Shown one piece after another: positions 60,801-64,000 of a stretch of DNA of 64,000 nucleotides. The notes beneath the pieces are model-generated. The model did no database searches, had not been told where the DNA came from, and worked only from the letters and a program-made list of their open reading frames with translations. A program made the position numbers and the translations under genes. Location: NCBI GenBank assembly GCA_029718625.1, contig CM056391.1:8764615-8828614 (forward strand), read 5' to 3'. Each line of letters begins with the position of its first letter. Position 1 is the first letter of the stretch. This DNA is from Synaphobranchus kaupii (lineage: Eukaryota; Chordata; Actinopteri; Anguilliformes; Synaphobranchidae).

Positions 60801-63414
60801 CACACCTCAAACACAAGTGAAGGCACAGTCTTGTGTCCTGATGTACTTAAGTGCCACCTATGTTTGCACAACATTAACAGTAGGCGGACAGACATTAAAG
60901 AATGGCAGTGCAGGTCCTGTTGAGCTGTTCTGGATGACAGACAATAGATGGAAAACGGAGACCGTCTTGTGACTAGAATGCTGCCCATTCAACCCCCATT
61001 TTGGTCAGCTGTTGTTCTTTACCCTTGATCTGTTCATTGTGTTACAGAAATCAGAGTTCAGTGTAAGCTACCTGGATAGTCTCGTAGCATCCATACTAAT
61101 TTAGGAGATACGTGAAAGTATTCTTTTTAAAAGAAAAAAACATATTGTTTTGTTAAATGCACATGTTGTCACTTGTTTTTATTGTGATAGCAATGTCTAT
61201 CAAATGCAGCTTGTATGTACAGTTGATTTGGAAATCACAAAAATAAAGAAACTTGGCAGAGAGCATGAATGCCAACATGCATACACTTTTTTTTGTAACA
61301 AACTGGAATAAATGAATAGTTCTTCTGAATTACATCACTGGGAATAATTAATATAACTGTCATGGAGCGCTCTCTTACAACAAGGGCATTGCATGTATTA
61401 TGCTCTAGGTTTTAGGTAGTAAAAAAAAAAAAAAAAAAAGGGAATTGTATATATGGATATTTAATTTGTAATGGATATATATGGATTTGTTTCTTTAAAC
61501 AGTGATATTGTGGTATTGATTAACCTCCTGACTTGATTGTGGGCAATAACACAGTAATTATGGTGACGGACTCGCGTTTGGATTCCCCCGATTGCATCAG
61601 CAGCTCCTGTAACAAACAGGGCTTTATGAAATATCAGGCCAGGAGGTCTACGTGTGTGTAACAGGCTCACAATGAAGCCAAAAGCAAAGCCATGTGATTC
61701 CGCCAGCGCAACGCGTATAAAGGACGGCGCTGTTTTCAGCAGGGACAGGCTGTCTTCCTGCAGGGCCCGATGGTCATGCTTAACAGCCAGATATAAGGCC
61801 TTATTGAACGTTTAATGACTGGCACAATCACGCTTTTTACACTCAACCTCCAGGGGGGGGGGAAAAAAAAAAGTGAGAAACTCGATTGTTATTTTCATGC
61901 AACTCTGATGAAAATGGCAGAATAGATTCTGAATGACCTAGTTCCTCCCACAATGGGCCTACTTAGGTTTTAACTGTGGTGCAGGTCAAAGGGTAAAGGT
62001 TATTGCTATGGAAATTAACTTTGTCCAAAGCTACAGGTGGTGGATATTAAAGGGATGACTGTAGAATTGAGTTGGGCCGCAGATGGCGTTGTTCTTGGGG
62101 AGGGCAGCTGGTTGCGTCTTGGCGTGGTCATGACTTGGCGCATGATGGCTTTAATTGGAAAACCTGTTGTTGCATTAAGAGCACGTCCAAAGATTAACCT
62201 GCTTGCCTCCCTCATCTGAACTATTGAGTGACCTTGAATTTCTTTATTTTAATAAATAGCCTTTTATTTGACGTCTTATTTTGTGTTGTGGACTAGTGCA
62301 AACATATTATTTTTCCACGTAGGGTCTGTGTAAATGTAGAGTGAAGATTCGATGGTGCCCCACAGCTGAACTTGTTTATTTTGTGTTTTGTAGTGTAATG
62401 CCTAGTTAATCATTTATAACAGCTCCACAGCCCCCCCTGTGGTGGAGGCCGGTATAGACCAGTGTTGCACGTGCTCAGATGGTGTTTATATCAGAGGGGC
62501 CAGTGTTTGAGGGGAACCGTGTCTCTCTGAGAGACCGCTGGAACACCAGTGACCCTCGCGGTCATCCTTACAGCATTCCTCAGGTTCCAGAGGAAGTACA
62601 GCCTTCCCGTTCCCATGGAAACTCAGCTGTGGTGAAATATTTTGCGGTTGCTGGGAAACGGCTGGGGCCGCTGCTGTGCAGTCTGGAAACCCGATCCCGT
62701 GGCGCTGCGCTTTTACCGAGGCTTTCATTGGGTGTAGGCCCACTTTGCCCCCAAGTGCTGACTCCGGATCAGTTTCAGCTGGTCTTATGTAATCTTGGGG
62801 AGAGGACTATGTTTAGGTGGGCTGGTCTTAGTTCAGTGATTTTGAGCCAGTTTTTGTCTGGTGATCAGAATGGTTTGTTTGGGCTCTTTTTGGCTGCTTA
62901 CACTGGCTCAGAACTTTATGTGGACTATCCCAGCATCACAAGGTATCATGCTTCAGTTATAGCCTGGCCATGCTGTAAAATCATTATGCTAATGATTGCA
63001 TTGGGACGTTTGGCTGAAGCACGCAAGCATGTTATCGGCTGGCCTTTTCCAGCCCCACTGGGGCCTGGTACCTGTTGCCCAATGCTGTCGCAGCTCCCAA
63101 AGGCTACAGCTCAGAGACACTTGATTGGCTTATTTTTGATTGGACAGCGGAGGAGCAGGTTTGCCTAGCGACAGAGGTTCTACCAATTGTGCCCACATCA
63201 CCCATTGGTCACCCAGAGCTCTGTGAGGCTGCGCTGAATCAGGGAAAACCAGGGCGGGGCTACCCTGTACCTGGGTGGGGCTGTGTCTGTGTGAGGCCAG
63301 TCTTGGGCTAGAGACCACAGCCAGCCATCCTGTGAGAGGCCTCTAGAGAAGGGTACGTCCATAAACGCTCCCTGTGTCAGCCCCTAGTCTTCTGCCTGTC
63401 TCCTTGGAATACAG
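57893..63414 (+). other. dync1li2 intron 4 (partial)
   Basis: No further dync1li2 exon was recognised. The frame at 62479-63168 is long (229 codons) but has no family motif, no splice pattern, and a composition like its surroundings. A poly-A run lies at about 61422-61439. No tRNA or other RNA gene was seen. Confidence 0.5.
58557..58679. mobile_element. Foldback MITE in dync1li2 intron 4
   Basis: The left arm ACTGAGTTAGCTGGCTGACT followed by ATGCGGAGTAAAACC is mirrored at the right by GTTTTACTCTGCGCAG and TTAGCCAGCTAACTCAGT, with few mismatches. Each arm is about 35 bases, with about 50 bases between. Confidence 0.7.
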
Positions 63415-63640
63415 CTACATTACATTACAGGCATTTAGCAGACGCTCTTATCAGCTTTTGAATTTATTTAAAATTTTTCTACACAGTATCCCTTTATACA
63501 GCTGGATATATACTGAAGCAGTGCAGGTTAAGTGCCTTGCTCAGGGGTACAACGGCAGCGTCCTACCTGGGAACTGAACCTTCAACCTTTAGCTTACAAG
63601 TCCAGTTCCTTAACCGTGATCCTACACTGCCACCCAACAG
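63415..63640 (-). mobile_element. tRNA-headed SINE with L2-type tail
   Basis: On the minus strand the head reads GGCAGTGTAGGATCACGGTT to AAAGGTTGAAGGTTCAGTTC, a tRNA-like A/B box pair. The tail reads AAGAGCGTCTGCTAAATGCC then TGTAATGTAATGTA. This tail is the UnaL2 type, so the SINE probably uses L2 machinery to move. Confidence 0.75.
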
Positions 63641-63660
63641 CTCTCCAGTGCGTCCCTGTG

Positions 63661-63818
63661 CTCCTGTTCTGTGACAGGGAGTCAGTGCCGGCCAGCGCAG
63701 CGTAATTGTACTCCTGTTCTGTGACGGGGAGTCAGTTCCGGCTAGCGCATAGCATAGGGTACTTGTGCTCCTGTTCTGTGACGGGGAGTCAGTGTCGGCC
63801 AGCGCGTAGCGTAAATGA
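63661..63818 (+). repeat. Three-copy tandem repeat, 50-57 bp unit
   Basis: Units start at 63661, 63711 and 63768 with CTCCTGTTCTGTGACxGGGA, followed by GTCAGT.CCGGC.AGCGC. They differ in the last 10-15 bases. Confidence 0.9.
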
Positions 63819-64000
63819 GTTATTTGAGCTGGCTAACTGGACCAGGCGCAGGCCTGCCTCCCAGCCCCTGTCTTCAGAGTGCTCAACACACGCCTGTCCT
63901 GCAGATTTATGGCTCCTGGCTGATACAGAGACGCTTCTGGCAATGAATTTCTCACACCGCGATGCTTTTCCCCCGCCCGCCACCCGTCTGCTCGCTTTCA

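Noticed and set aside
62479..63168. 229-codon plus-strand frame in dync1li2 intron 4
   Set aside because: No recognisable domain, no splice pattern, and composition like its surroundings. Probably chance.

Overview
This is vertebrate nuclear DNA, almost certainly from a ray-finned (teleost) fish. Genes are split into GT/GC-AG exons. The spaces between exons carry Tc1/mariner, Harbinger-type and L2-clade relics typical of fish, and tRNA-headed SINEs with an L2-type (UnaL2-like) tail ending in TGTAA repeats. No operons, CRISPR arrays or prokaryotic features occur, and most long open frames are chance or repeat-derived.

Left contig (1-33500). The only convincing coding exon is 9766-10026 (+), an internal exon of a teneurin, closest to teneurin-1. 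The flanking sequence looks like teneurin intron, with MITEs, a nested transposon cluster (about 20000-26160), an L2 endonuclease fragment, an interstitial telomeric repeat, an internally deleted Tc1-like element that still encodes a DNA-binding domain, and unique stretches that resemble conserved noncoding DNA.

A run of exactly 500 N (33501-34000) separates the two contigs, so their true distance and even their adjacency are uncertain.

Right contig (34001-64000). TG-rich microsatellite and a 1.18-kb foldback element come first. They are followed by the 3' end of terb1 (meiotic telomere-anchoring protein, Myb domain, +), basp1 (-, a one-exon 636-residue reading frame with a probable noncoding first exon about 4.6 kb upstream), and the first four coding exons of dync1li2 (+, cytoplasmic dynein light intermediate chain 2), which runs off the right edge. 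terb1 and dync1li2 are also same-strand neighbours on human 16q22.1, so this side is conserved synteny with basp1 lying between them. These genes do not form a pathway: telomere attachment in meiosis, growth-cone membrane signalling and dynein cargo binding are separate jobs.

I found no clear new biological system. The points most worth checking are a GC-AG first intron in dync1li2, a probable second GC donor in terb1, the enlarged alanine/glutamate repeat protein from basp1, a Tc1 relic that could make a catalytic-domain-free DNA-binding protein, foldback elements sharing a core but differing in termini, and the possible scaffold misjoin.
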